A stretch of 64,000 nucleotides of DNA, from positions 56,250 to 120,249 of the forward strand of contig NZ_FOWQ01000004.1 of the NCBI RefSeq assembly GCF_900115505.1. The letters are read 5' to 3'. This stretch comes from Geodermatophilus dictyosporus (GTDB lineage: Bacteria > Actinomycetota > Actinomycetes > Mycobacteriales > Geodermatophilaceae). This document shows positions 32,144-40,570 of the stretch, piece after piece. The position numbers were made by a program, and so were the translations under genes. The notes beneath the pieces are model-generated. The model searched no databases. It saw nothing but the letters and a program-made list of their open reading frames with translations, and had not been told where the DNA came from. Within the stretch, counting starts at the first letter, position 1; each line of letters opens with the position of its first letter.

Positions 32144-33742
32144 TCACCGGTGCACGGGCGTCGCCGCGATCGACGTCCCGGAGTCGCCGCCCGCCGCAGC
32201 CGAGACCACGGTGTCCCGGCCCAGCGCCTTGGCCCGGTACAGCGCCGCGTCGGCGCGGGCCAGCAGCTCGTCAGGGGTCTCCACGCCGTCCCAGACCGCG
32301 AGGCCGATGCTGCAGGTCTGATCCTCGGGCACCGCTGCGCGCAACCGGTCGAGCACCCGCTGCGCGTGCGCCTCGGGGCAGGCGGGCAGGGCGATGACGA
32401 ACTCCTCACCTCCCCAGCGGGCCACGACGTCCGGCTCGCGCAGGACCTCGGTGCACACGGCGGCGAAGCGGCGCAGCAGGTCGTCACCGGCCTGGTGGCC
32501 GAAGGTGTCGTTGTAGGCCTTGAAGTGGTCGAGGTCTGCCACCGCGACGCTGAGCGGCGCGCCGGTGCGCCGGGCGGACGCGATCTGCGAGGGCAGGTCC
32601 GCCTCCCACGACCGGCGGTTGGGCAGGCCGGTGAGGGCGTCGGTGGCCGCCGTGCGCTCCAGCCTGCGCAGCAGGGCCTCGTTGTCCAGGGCGAGGGCGG
32701 TCTCGTCGGCCAGCAGGCCCACCGTGGCCGCCCGGTGGTCGGACACGGAGTCGACGCGGTCGTCCCAGGCCACCACGAGCACACCCAACGTGGCGTCGCC
32801 GGACTGCACCGGGTGGACCAGCACCGACCGTGCGCCCAGTGCCGCCAGCAGGTCCCCCGCGAGCAGCGGATCCGCGGCCGGGTCGGCCAGGAACAGCGGC
32901 CGGCCGGTGCGCGCCACCTCGGCGCAGGCGGAGGCGGCACCGAGTGGCGTGCGCACGCCCGTCGGGTGGGCGCCCACGCCGGCGGTCACCACGAGGCCCG
33001 GCGCCGGGGTGGGCCCATCGCCGGCTCTCGCGCCCGGGCCCACCGGGGCGTCCTCGTACTCGACCAGGTGGGCCGAGCTCGCACCGCCGAGGGCCCGGAC
33101 CGCCTCCAGGATCGTGCCGCGGACGTCGTCCCCGGAGCGGATGCGCCGCACCAGCCGCGCGACGGCCAGCACCGTCTCCTGCGACTCGCGCAGCGCCTGC
33201 TCGGCGGCCACCCGCTCCGTGACGTCCTGCACGTGGGCCAGCGTCCACGGCCGCTCGTCCGGGCCGGTGACGTGGGTCAGGGTCAGCCACGCCGTCCGGA
33301 CCGTGCCGTCGGGGCGCACGTAGCGCTTCTGCACGCGCCCGACCCCGTCCTCCGCGCCCGTGATCAGCCGCGTCGACGCCGCGTGCACGTGCCGGTCGTC
33401 GGGGTGGTGGAACGGTGCGGCGGACCGCCCCAGGAGCTCCTCGGCCGGCCGGCCGAACAGCCGGCACATCGCCGGGTTGACCGCGACGAACACCCCGCGC
33501 TCGTCGGAGAGGCCGATACCCACCGGCGACGCCTCGAACAGGACCCGGAAGCGGGCCTCGGTCAGGGCGTCGCTGACGTCGGCACGTCGGCGAGCCGGTC
33601 GCCGTGCCCTCCACCCGGCGACGCCGGCCAGCAGTGCGGCACGGACGCCGACCGGGACCGCCTCGACCGGCGCGGGCGGCCGCACCGGCTGCACGCCGGC
33701 GGGCGCGTCCCACTGTCCCGGTGGCGGGATCCCGTCGCTCAT
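32144..33742 (-). CDS. Diguanylate cyclase with PAS and GAF domains
   Basis: A 532-residue soluble c-di-GMP synthase. A PAS domain (about 60-180, FRVLFEASPVGIGLSDERG to LAHVQDVTERV) and a GAF domain (about 195-345) precede GGDEF (about 365-515) with DALTGLPNRRSWEAD and the active site RWGGEEF near residue 443. The inhibitory I-site RxxD is present as REPD five residues before GGEEF, so product inhibition is likely. Start: the ATG at 33742 has AGGAGGT; an upstream in-frame ATG at 33847 lacks a site and adds a non-conserved leader. No EAL domain in the window. Confidence 0.92.
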   Translation of the reverse strand: MSDGIPPPGQWDAPAGVQPVRPPAPVEAVPVGVRAALLAGVAGWRARRPARRRADVSDALTEARFRVLFEASPVGIGLSDERGVFVAVNPAMCRLFGRPAEELLGRSAAPFHHPDDRHVHAASTRLITGAEDGVGRVQKRYVRPDGTVRTAWLTLTHVTGPDERPWTLAHVQDVTERVAAEQALRESQETVLAVARLVRRIRSGDDVRGTILEAVRALGGASSAHLVEYEDAPVGPGARAGDGPTPAPGLVVTAGVGAHPTGVRTPLGAASACAEVARTGRPLFLADPAADPLLAGDLLAALGARSVLVHPVQSGDATLGVLVVAWDDRVDSVSDHRAATVGLLADETALALDNEALLRRLERTAATDALTGLPNRRSWEADLPSQIASARRTGAPLSVAVADLDHFKAYNDTFGHQAGDDLLRRFAAVCTEVLREPDVVARWGGEEFVIALPACPEAHAQRVLDRLRAAVPEDQTCSIGLAVWDGVETPDELLARADAALYRAKALGRDTVVSAAAGGDSGTSIAATPVHR

Positions 33743-33921
33743 GGCACCTCCTGCCCGTGCCATCGACAGGCCTGGCAGCCCGGTCGAGGCGCGGGGACGC
33801 CGGACCCACTCCAACGGGTGGCCCCCGTGCGGTCGGTGACCGACCACGCCCCAGGACCGGCCGGTTACCGGCCCTCCCGCGCCGGGTACCGCGGGTGCGG
33901 ACGGCCGACCGAGGAGGGGCG

Positions 33922-34374
33922 ATGCCGAAGACGACGAAGAGCGGCGACGCGAAGGCCGACGAGATCCCCAGCACCCTGCAGCGCTCGGACGAGAAGGCGC
34001 AGCGCACCTGGGCCAAGACCCACGACTCCGCCGTCGAGACCTACGACGGCGACGAGCAGCGGGCCAACCGGGTGGCCTGGGCGGCGGTCAAGCACACGCA
34101 CGAGAAGGTCGGCGACCACTGGGAGGAGAAGGACCACAGGGGGCCGTCCGACGCGCAGGCCGAGGGCGGTGCCCACACGGACCGGCAGACCAGGGGCGGC
34201 GTCGACGCCAACGCCACCAAGGAGCACCTGATGGACCTCGCCCGGCGGCTCGACGTGTCGGGCCGCTCGTCGATGACCAAGGACGAGCTCGTCGACGCCA
34301 TCCAGAAGGCCAACGACAGGAAGACGGCCGAGGCCCGCACGAAGCAGGCCACGGCGGGTACCGGAACGGCATGA
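33922..34374 (+). CDS. ChaB-like protein with Rho N-terminal/SAP-type motif
   Basis: A 150-residue basic protein. The N-terminal half is ChaB-like (IPSTLQRSDEKAQRTWAKTH then ANRVAWAAVKHTHEKVGDHW), and the C-terminus has a SAP/Rho-N-like helix-extended-helix (KEHLMDLARRLDVSGRSSM then TKDELVDAIQKAN). Such proteins are often called cation-transport regulator ChaB or plasmid-stabilisation-like, without proof; the SAP-like motif suggests DNA binding. The ATG follows GAGGAGGGG. It overlaps the SDR gene by four bases. Confidence 0.8.
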   Translation: MPKTTKSGDAKADEIPSTLQRSDEKAQRTWAKTHDSAVETYDGDEQRANRVAWAAVKHTHEKVGDHWEEKDHRGPSDAQAEGGAHTDRQTRGGVDANATKEHLMDLARRLDVSGRSSMTKDELVDAIQKANDRKTAEARTKQATAGTGTA

Positions 34375-35372
34375 CACAGGCTGACCGCCCCCGTCCGCCG
34401 GCCGACCAGGTCGTCGTCGTCCTCGGTGCCTCCAGCGGCATCGGCCGGGCGACGGCGCTCGAGTACGCGCGGCAGGGCTGCACCCGCATCGTCGTCGCCT
34501 CCCGGGGGGTGGAGGCCCTCGGGACGCTGGTCGAGGAGCTCACCCGCGCGGGCGCCGACGCGGTCGCCGTCCCCACCGACATCACCGACGAGGCCGCCGT
34601 CCGGGCGCTGGTCGAGGCCGCCGAGGCCCGCTTCGGCCGGATCGACACCTTCGTCACCGTCCCCGGCGTCGGCATCTGGGGCTCGGTCCAGCAGATCGGC
34701 CTCGACGAGTTTCGCCGCGTGACCGAGGTCAACTACATCGGGCACGTCGCCGCCGCGCAGGCCGCCGTCCCGGCGCTGGAGCGGGCCGGCGGCGGGGTGC
34801 TGATCGGCATCGGCTCGGTGGAGGGCTACCGCTCGCTGCCGCTGCACGCGCCCTACTCGGCCAGCAAGTTCGCGCTGCGGGCGTTCTACGACGCGCTGCG
34901 CGCGGAGCTGGCCGAGGCCCGGTCGCCGGTCGAGGTCAGCCAGGTCCTGCCCGCCACCATCGCCACGCCGTTCTTCGAGCACGCGCGGACCAAGCTCGGG
35001 GCGATGCCCAGTGGCCCGCCGCCGGCCTACGCCCCCGAACTGGTCGCCGAGGCGGTCGTGCGGACCTCCGTGCACCCCCGGCGCGAGGTCCCCGTCGGCG
35101 ACGCGGCGCTGGGCATCATCGCCGGGCAGAAGTTCAGCCCCGCCCTCACCGACGCCGTCCTGTCCATGACCGCGCGGCAGCTGCAGACCACCGACCGGCC
35201 CGACGACGGCACCGACATCCTGGACACCCCGACGCCGGGACCGGGCCGGGTGCGCGGCGAGTTCGCCGACACCGTGCTGACCGCCAGTCCGATCAGCCGG
35301 GCGGTCGGCGCCGTCGTGCGACCCGGCGAGGTGCTGCTGCGCGCGATCCGGCGGCGCCCGTCGTCGGCGTGA
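34371..35372 (+). CDS. Short-chain dehydrogenase/reductase
   Basis: A 333-residue SDR, longer than the classical 250 because of a C-terminal extension of about 80 residues. The cofactor motif is GASSGIGRATALEYARQG (Gly-x3-Gly-x-Gly type), with VNYIGHVAAAQ and the active site IGSVEGYRSLPLHAPYSASK (Ser and YxxxK). The substrate is unknown. Its last 80 bases overlap antisense with the M24 peptidase gene on the other strand. Confidence 0.88.
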   Translation: MTQADRPRPPADQVVVVLGASSGIGRATALEYARQGCTRIVVASRGVEALGTLVEELTRAGADAVAVPTDITDEAAVRALVEAAEARFGRIDTFVTVPGVGIWGSVQQIGLDEFRRVTEVNYIGHVAAAQAAVPALERAGGGVLIGIGSVEGYRSLPLHAPYSASKFALRAFYDALRAELAEARSPVEVSQVLPATIATPFFEHARTKLGAMPSGPPPAYAPELVAEAVVRTSVHPRREVPVGDAALGIIAGQKFSPALTDAVLSMTARQLQTTDRPDDGTDILDTPTPGPGRVRGEFADTVLTASPISRAVGAVVRPGEVLLRAIRRRPSSA

Positions 35373-36684
35373 CCTGCGCGCCCGGGACGACCAGCAGCTC
35401 GGTCTGCCGCTCGCCCAGGTAGGTCACGCCGGTGTCGGTCAGCGCGACCGCCTCCTCCAGCGCCAGGCGCACGCACTGCCCGTCCCACTCGGGCACCGGC
35501 ACGCGCACGGCGAGCTCGAGGGCGTAGACGGTGTCGGGGTGCAGCACCCGGTCGCCGTCACCGGGGACGCCGTGCTGGTCGTCCCACCGGCCGATCGCCG
35601 GCCCGGCGCCGTGGCCGTGGACGCCGATCGGGTGCGAGTAGACCTCGGCCGCCAGGCCCTCGGCGGTGGCCGCGGCCCGAGCGGCGGCGAGCACCTCGTT
35701 GCCCGTGCGCCCGGCGCACAGTGCGGCGGCGGTCAGCGCCTGCACCCGGGTGCCGGCCGTCCACGCCCGCGACAGCCCGGGCGGGGGTGCGGTCTCACCC
35801 GGCCGCAGCAGGTAGGCGGTGCGCTGCAGGTCGGTGGTCAGGCCGAGGCTGGCCAGCCCTGCGTCGCAGGTCACCAGGTCGCCGGGCAGCAGGGCGGCGT
35901 CCTGCGGCACGGCGGGCAGCTCGAGCCCGTGCCGGCCCCGCAGCGGCACCCCGGCCCGCTGCACGGTGACCCCCGGGTGGAACCAGGGCGGGACGCCGAG
36001 GTCGGCCAGCCGCTGGTGCACCCACCAGGCGAGGTCGGCCGCGGTCGTCGTCCCCGGGGTGACGCCGGCGGGGGACAGCGCCTCGGCCAGCACGCGGTCG
36101 GTGAGCCCGTTGAGCGCGTCGAGGGCGGCGATCTCCTCGGGCAGGCGGGTCTCCAGCCAGCCCACGACGAGGTCCTCGGCCGGCACCAGCCGCCTCGCGT
36201 GGGGGCCGAGCGCCTCGGTCAGCAGGCCGTGGTCGGTCACCGACAGCCCGTCGGCCAGGGCGCAGCGAGCCGAGACGTCGACGCCGATGCGGCGCGGGGC
36301 GGCCTGCTCGACGATCCGCCGCACCGCGGCCCACTGCGCCTGCTCGTCACCGCGGTCGCCGTCGTCCTCGCTGGTCCAGCCGGGCAGGAACTGGCCCACC
36401 GGGTAGCGGGAGACGGCCACGGGCGTGACGCCGTCGTCGCTGCGGTGCAGCACCAGCACGACCCGGCGCCGCGCCGACAGCCAGGTCGCCGGCAGCAGCG
36501 TGGCCAGCACCGGGTCCTCGTTGTTCTCCCGGCCCACCACCAGCCACAGGTCGATGCCGGCCCGGTCCATGAGCACCGGCAGGAGGTCCAGCAGCCGCTG
36601 GGTCAGCCACCTGTCCCGGACGTCGGCCTGCTGCCGCAGCGGCAGCGGCACCGTCCGCGTCGGGTCCGGGACCACCAGGGTCAT
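35293..36684 (-). CDS. M24 family metallopeptidase (aminopeptidase P/creatinase fold)
   Basis: A 463-residue two-domain protein. The N-terminal creatinase-like domain (about 1-185, DLWLVVGRENNEDPVLATLL) is followed by a pita-bread domain with metal ligands in CDAGLASLGLTTDLQRT (two Asp), HPIGVHGHGAG (His), VYALELAV (Glu) and RLALEEAVAL (Glu). It would be a Xaa-Pro-type peptidase or related hydrolase. The ATG at 36684 starts the conserved region. The C-terminal 25 residues are Arg/Ala-rich and encoded opposite the end of the SDR gene, so the true stop is later than usual for the family. Confidence 0.85.
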   Translation of the reverse strand: MTLVVPDPTRTVPLPLRQQADVRDRWLTQRLLDLLPVLMDRAGIDLWLVVGRENNEDPVLATLLPATWLSARRRVVLVLHRSDDGVTPVAVSRYPVGQFLPGWTSEDDGDRGDEQAQWAAVRRIVEQAAPRRIGVDVSARCALADGLSVTDHGLLTEALGPHARRLVPAEDLVVGWLETRLPEEIAALDALNGLTDRVLAEALSPAGVTPGTTTAADLAWWVHQRLADLGVPPWFHPGVTVQRAGVPLRGRHGLELPAVPQDAALLPGDLVTCDAGLASLGLTTDLQRTAYLLRPGETAPPPGLSRAWTAGTRVQALTAAALCAGRTGNEVLAAARAAATAEGLAAEVYSHPIGVHGHGAGPAIGRWDDQHGVPGDGDRVLHPDTVYALELAVRVPVPEWDGQCVRLALEEAVALTDTGVTYLGERQTELLVVPGAQVTPTTGAAGSRAAAPRRVARRRRPPG

Positions 36685-36742
36685 GGAGAACAGGGAAGCA
36701 GAGAACCGCCGCCGCCACCCGTCGGAGCGGGCGGCTCCCGGG

Positions 36743-37849
36743 TCAGCCCGCGTCGGTGCGGGCGGCCCCCGGGAGGGTCGGCGGGTCGAGCAGCTCGCCG
36801 GCCGGCGCGGACCGCGGCCGCGGCACCCGGGAGGTGGCCACCCGGTCGCGGCCGGCCTGCTTGGCCTCGTACATGGCGGCGTCGGCGCGGTCGACCAGCC
36901 GCCACAGCGCCTCGGTGACGTCCTCCCCGTCGACCGGGTTGACCAGCGCGACCCCGATCGAGGCGGTGACGGGGTGCCCGTGGCCACTGCGGCTGCCGGC
37001 GACGGCCGAGCGCAGCCGCTCGGCCAGCCGGGCGGCCTCCGCGGGGTCGGCGACGAGGCCGAGGACGACGAGCTCCTCGCCGCCCAGGCGGGCCAGCAGG
37101 TCGCTGGGGCGCACGCTGTCGGACAGCGCGGTGGCCACCCCCCGCAGGACGGCGTCGCCGGCGGCGTGCCCGTGCACGTCGTTGACCTGCTTGAAGTGGT
37201 CGAGGTCGAGCACCATGGCGGCCACCCGCAGCCCCTCCCGGCGGGCCGACCGCCAGGTCCGCGGCGCCTGGTCGACCAGGTGCCGCCGGTTGGCCAGCCC
37301 GGTGAGCGGGTCGCGCTGGGAGAGCGCCTCGGTGGCGGCCAGCAGCCGCTGGACCCGCCGGCGCAGCAGGTACACGGTGACCGAGACCAGGACGAGCATC
37401 CCGCCGTGCACGCCCACCTGGACGGCGAGGCCGACCGGGCTCGGGTAGCTGCCGGCCATCGCGGCCAGGCACGCCACCGGGGTCAGCGCCATGACCACGC
37501 CCAGCATCCGGCGGTCGAGGAACCAGGCCGCGGCGCAGCAGGAGAACAGCAGCATCATCGGCGACGCGTACCGCACCGGGTCGTCGATGCACTGTGCGAC
37601 GACGACGTAGACGAGGTGGCCGAGCAGCACCAGGCCGAAGGTCGACCAGCGGCCCACGCGGCGGCGCACCACCAGGGGCACCGCCGACAGCAGCAGCCCC
37701 ACCATCGTCGCGGTGTAGGTCCAGCCCGTGACGCCCTCGCGGACCGTCCCGTCGAGTGCCGCGTTGACCAGTCCCGTGGCGCCGCCCACCACGAGGAGGA
37801 CGGCGATCACGAGCGCGGCGAGGCGGTGCTCGGCGCTGCCGGGTCCCAT
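36743..37849 (-). CDS. Membrane-anchored diguanylate cyclase (GGEEL)
   Basis: A 368-residue protein with about six membrane helices in residues 10-170 and a C-terminal GGDEF domain. The domain has DPLTGLANRRHLVDQAP and MVLDLDHFKQVNDVHGHAAGD; the active site reads RLGGEELVVLG, with Leu replacing the terminal Phe of GGEEF, and the I-site RxxD is intact (RPSD five residues before). GGEEL variants are known to occur; activity is plausible. The ATG at 37849 with GGAGGAGG is preferred over a GTG at 37945. Confidence 0.85.
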   Translation of the reverse strand: MGPGSAEHRLAALVIAVLLVVGGATGLVNAALDGTVREGVTGWTYTATMVGLLLSAVPLVVRRRVGRWSTFGLVLLGHLVYVVVAQCIDDPVRYASPMMLLFSCCAAAWFLDRRMLGVVMALTPVACLAAMAGSYPSPVGLAVQVGVHGGMLVLVSVTVYLLRRRVQRLLAATEALSQRDPLTGLANRRHLVDQAPRTWRSARREGLRVAAMVLDLDHFKQVNDVHGHAAGDAVLRGVATALSDSVRPSDLLARLGGEELVVLGLVADPAEAARLAERLRSAVAGSRSGHGHPVTASIGVALVNPVDGEDVTEALWRLVDRADAAMYEAKQAGRDRVATSRVPRPRSAPAGELLDPPTLPGAARTDAG

Positions 37850-38019
37850 CGCCTCCTCCGGGAGGTCGGAGCCGTCGGAACCGAGGGGCCACGCGCGCAC
37901 GGGGTGGAGGATGCCGTACGCCGAGGTGGCTGCGGCGTTTCCCACGCGAGGTGTCCCCCGGGATGGGGACGCGCCCGCTCCGCTCGCCGCGACGACGGCG
38001 GCGCTGGCAGGCTGCCGGC

Positions 38020-38490
38020 ATGTCGCACCCCCCGCCCGGTCTCGTGCAGGTGCGGACGCTCGCCGACCACCCGCTGGCCGGGTCCGGGGCCGCCGCGCTG
38101 CGCATGGTGGCGACCGGCGCGGTGACCGCGGGCCGGTTCGGGCTGGTGGAGTACCGGCTCGCGCCGCACTCGCCCGGCGCCGCCCCGCACTACCACCAGA
38201 CGTTCTCCGAGTCGTTCTACGTGCTCTCCGGCGAGCTCACCCTCTACGCCGACCGGCGCTGGCAGCCCCACCGGCCCGGTGACTTCGCGCTGGCCTCCGA
38301 GCGCGGGGTGCACGGCTTCCGCAACGACTCCGACGAGCCGGTGTCCTTCCTCATCCTGTTCACCCCGGGCATCGCCCGGGAGGAGTTCTTCGCCGAGACC
38401 GCCGAGCTGCGCCGCAGCGGCCGCACGCTCTCGCCGGAGGAGCGGACGGCGTTCTACGCCCGCCACGACCAGGTGATGGTCGAGGAGTGA
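38020..38490 (+). CDS. Cupin domain protein
   Basis: A 156-residue beta-barrel protein. Cupin motif 1 reads APHYHQTFSESFYVLSGEL and motif 2 RPGDFALASERGVHGFRN, supplying His and Glu metal ligands. C-terminal helix FFAETAELRRSGRTLSPEER. Function unknown; similar proteins include quercetinase-like cupins. The leaderless pattern CAGGCT six bases before the ATG supports the start over an upstream in-frame ATG at 37951. Confidence 0.85.
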   Translation: MSHPPPGLVQVRTLADHPLAGSGAAALRMVATGAVTAGRFGLVEYRLAPHSPGAAPHYHQTFSESFYVLSGELTLYADRRWQPHRPGDFALASERGVHGFRNDSDEPVSFLILFTPGIAREEFFAETAELRRSGRTLSPEERTAFYARHDQVMVEE

Positions 38491-38544
38491 GCGCCCCCGC
38501 CGCGGGGCACGGCCGTCGGGGAGGACGACGTCGAGGAGGGCGCG

Positions 38545-38730
38545 ATGGCGCAGGGACCGTGGTTCTACTGCCTGAAGCACCGCACCGTGGAGGACCGGGA
38601 CGGCTGCGCCGAGCGGCACCGGCTGGGCCCCTACGACACGCGCGAGGAGGCCGAGCACGCGCTGCAGTCGGTGGCCGAGCGCAACGAGCAGCTCGACGCC
38701 GAGGACCGCCGCTGGCGGGAGGGCGACTGA
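38545..38730 (+). CDS. Small conserved protein (SPOR-like fold)
   Basis: A 61-residue protein, GPWFYCLKHRTVEDRDGC then LGPYDTREEAEHALQSVAER, a family common in actinobacteria whose second half resembles the SPOR-type strand-helix (GPYxTxEEAxxAL). Two cysteines flank an acidic loop. Function unknown. ATG after GAGGAGGG. Confidence 0.75.
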   Translation: MAQGPWFYCLKHRTVEDRDGCAERHRLGPYDTREEAEHALQSVAERNEQLDAEDRRWREGD

Positions 38731-38733
38731 CCG

Positions 38734-38886
38734 GTGAGCAGCGGGGGCACCGGCCACCCGGTGGAGGAGGCCGTCGTCGGGCACGCGGGGGCGCTCGCCG
38801 GGCCGGCCGGGTCGCCGACGGTCAGCCTGGTCCCGGCCAATCGCCGGTACAGGGCGCACGCCGGCATCCGGGTGACCGACGTCTGA
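38734..38886 (+). CDS. Possible small hypothetical protein
   Basis: A 50-codon frame from GTG three bases after the previous stop to TGA at 38884. The C-terminal part (SLVPANRRYRAHAGIRVTDV) looks protein-like but no family is recognised and the codon usage is only partly biased. Confidence 0.25.
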   Translation: MSSGGTGHPVEEAVVGHAGALAGPAGSPTVSLVPANRRYRAHAGIRVTDV

Positions 38887-38925
38887 CGACGTCCGCAGGT
38901 GCTCCCCGGGCCGCCATTCGGGCCG

Positions 38926-39265
38926 GTTCCGCGTCGGACGGGTCCGATCGGACCCTCAGCGCCCGGAGCGGGCTCGGGGAAGTGCGCCGTCCACAGCCCG
39001 CCGCCCGTCCACGGCCCGGGTCGGGAGCCCGCCGTGGCGCGCCGGCCCCCGACGCTCGGCGTCGTGGAACCCCTGCTGCCCCCTGATCTCGTCCTGCGTC
39101 GGCACGCCCTGCCCGGCGGCTGGTCGGACGAGGAGCTGACCGCCCGCCTGCGTCGCGGCGAGCTGACCCGCCTCCGGCCGGGGGCCTACCTCACCGACCC
39201 GTCGCCGCAGCTCCTGAGGGCGACTCCGCGGGCGCGTTCCGCGTGCCGCGGGTCCGATCGCACCC
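38926..39265 (+). repeat. Direct repeats flanking an antitoxin-like fragment
   Basis: Two 30-base copies, at 38926-38955 and 39236-39265, agree at about 24 positions: both read GTTCCGCGT, five variable bases, GGGTCCGATCG, one variable base, then ACCC. They lie 310 bases apart around an AbiEi-like gene fragment. The first copy contains the palindrome GGGTCCGATCGGACCC (38940-38955). Confidence 0.6.
39064..39222 (+). pseudogene. 5' fragment of an AbiEi-type antitoxin-domain gene
   Basis: The GTG at 39064 starts VEPLLPPDLVLRRHALPGGW then SDEELTARLRRGELTRLRPG and AYLTDPSP, the N-terminal winged-helix of AbiEi-like type IV antitoxin-domain proteins that are numerous in Geodermatophilaceae (normally about 300 residues, with a C-terminal nuclease-like domain). 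Similarity ends near 39222, just before a repeat. No stop intervenes, so the frame runs on without interruption into the DUF2784 gene at 39316, giving a potential chimera of about 210 residues. Confidence 0.6.
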
Positions 39266-39315
39266 GCGGAGCTCGGAACCAGCCCGCGGAGCGCCGGAGC
39301 GGCGAGGATGGGGGC

Positions 39316-39699
39316 GTGCTGCTGGCGGGTGCGGTCGCGGTGCTGCACGGCACCGTCGTGCTGTTCATGCTGACCGGCGCGCTGCTCGCACTGCGGCGGC
39401 CCCGGCTGGTGCTGCTGCACGTGCCGGTCGCCCTCGCCGTCCTGGCGGTCAACCTCGCCGGTGCACCCTGCCCGCTGACCACGCTCGAGCTGGCGCTGCG
39501 CGAGCGCGCCGGGCTGCCGCCCTACGACGGCGGCTTCCTCGGCCACGTCCTGTTCGGCCCGCTGGGGCTCGACGTCGCCGCGACCGCGACCCAGGTCGGC
39601 ACCTGCACCGTCGCGCTCGGTCTCAACGCCCTCGGCTACGGCCTGCTCCTGGCCCGGGCCGGCCGGTCGTCCGCCGCCCGAGGACGACCGCACACCTGA
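39316..39699 (+). CDS. DUF2784 membrane protein
   Basis: A 127-residue protein with about three to four helices (AVAVLHGTVVLFMLTGALLA, LLHVPVALAVLAVNLAG) and the DUF2784 motif CPLTTLELALRERAG followed by YDGGFLGHVLF. Function unknown. The GTG at 39316 is chosen because GAGGAT lies six bases before it; the open frame extends upstream into the antitoxin-like fragment. Confidence 0.75.
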   Translation: MLLAGAVAVLHGTVVLFMLTGALLALRRPRLVLLHVPVALAVLAVNLAGAPCPLTTLELALRERAGLPPYDGGFLGHVLFGPLGLDVAATATQVGTCTVALGLNALGYGLLLARAGRSSAARGRPHT

Positions 39700-39739
39700 C
39701 CGGCGCGAGTGGGCGGTCCCCGGCGCCGCCCGCCGCGGG

Positions 39740-40570
39740 CTACTCGAAGGAGTGCTCGGGCCCCGGGAAGGCGCCGCTGCGCACCTCGTCGGCGTACTCG
39801 CGGGCCGCCCGCAGCAGCTCGCCGCGCAGGTCGGCGTACTTCTTCACGAACCTCGGCACCCGGCCACCGTTGAGCCCGGCCATGTCCGGCCACACCAGCA
39901 CCTGCGCGTCGCAGTCGGCGCCGGCCCCGATGCCGATCGTCGGGATGGACAGTTCCTCGGTCACCTGGGCGGCCAGCTCGGCAGGCACCATCTCCAGGAC
40001 GACGGCGAAGGCGCCGGCCTCCTGCACCGCGCGCGCGTCGGTGAGCAGTTGCTCGGCGCCGGCGCCGCGGCCCTGCACCCGGAACCCGCCGAGGGCGTGC
40101 TCGCTCTGCGGCGTGAACCCGATGTGGGCCATGACCGGGACGCCGTTGTCGGCCAGCGTGCGGATCTGGGGTGCCACCCGCGCCCCGCCCTCGAGCTTGA
40201 CCGCCTGTGCGCCGCCCTCCTTCATCATCCGGACGGCGGTGGTGAACGCCTGCTGCGGCGAGGCCTCGTAGCTGCCGAAGGGCAGGTCGGCCACGATCAG
40301 CGCCCGCTTCGTCGAGCGGGTCACGGCCTTCGTCATCAGCAGCAGGTCCTCGACGGTGACCGGCACGGTGGAGGAGTGGCCGAGGACGACGTTGCCGGCC
40401 GAGTCGCCCACGAGCAGCACCGGGATGCCGGCCTCCTCGAACACCGCGGCGGCGTAGGTGTCGTAGGCGGTGAGCATCGCCCACCGCTCGCCGCGCTCCT
40501 TGGCCTGCCGCAGGTGGTGGATGCGCACCCGCGCGGTCGACGTCCCGCCGTAGAGGACCGACTCGGTCAC
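39740..40570 (-). CDS. panB: 3-methyl-2-oxobutanoate hydroxymethyltransferase
   Basis: A 276-residue enzyme that transfers a hydroxymethyl group from methylene-tetrahydrofolate to alpha-ketoisovalerate, the first committed step of pantothenate and CoA synthesis. Family motifs: [62 protein letters not shown] and [21 protein letters not shown] start overlapping the stop of nadE by four bases (GTGA), so it is translated after nadE. Confidence 0.96.
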   Translation of the reverse strand: MTESVLYGGTSTARVRIHHLRQAKERGERWAMLTAYDTYAAAVFEEAGIPVLLVGDSAGNVVLGHSSTVPVTVEDLLLMTKAVTRSTKRALIVADLPFGSYEASPQQAFTTAVRMMKEGGAQAVKLEGGARVAPQIRTLADNGVPVMAHIGFTPQSEHALGGFRVQGRGAGAEQLLTDARAVQEAGAFAVVLEMVPAELAAQVTEELSIPTIGIGAGADCDAQVLVWPDMAGLNGGRVPRFVKKYADLRGELLRAAREYADEVRSGAFPGPEHSFE

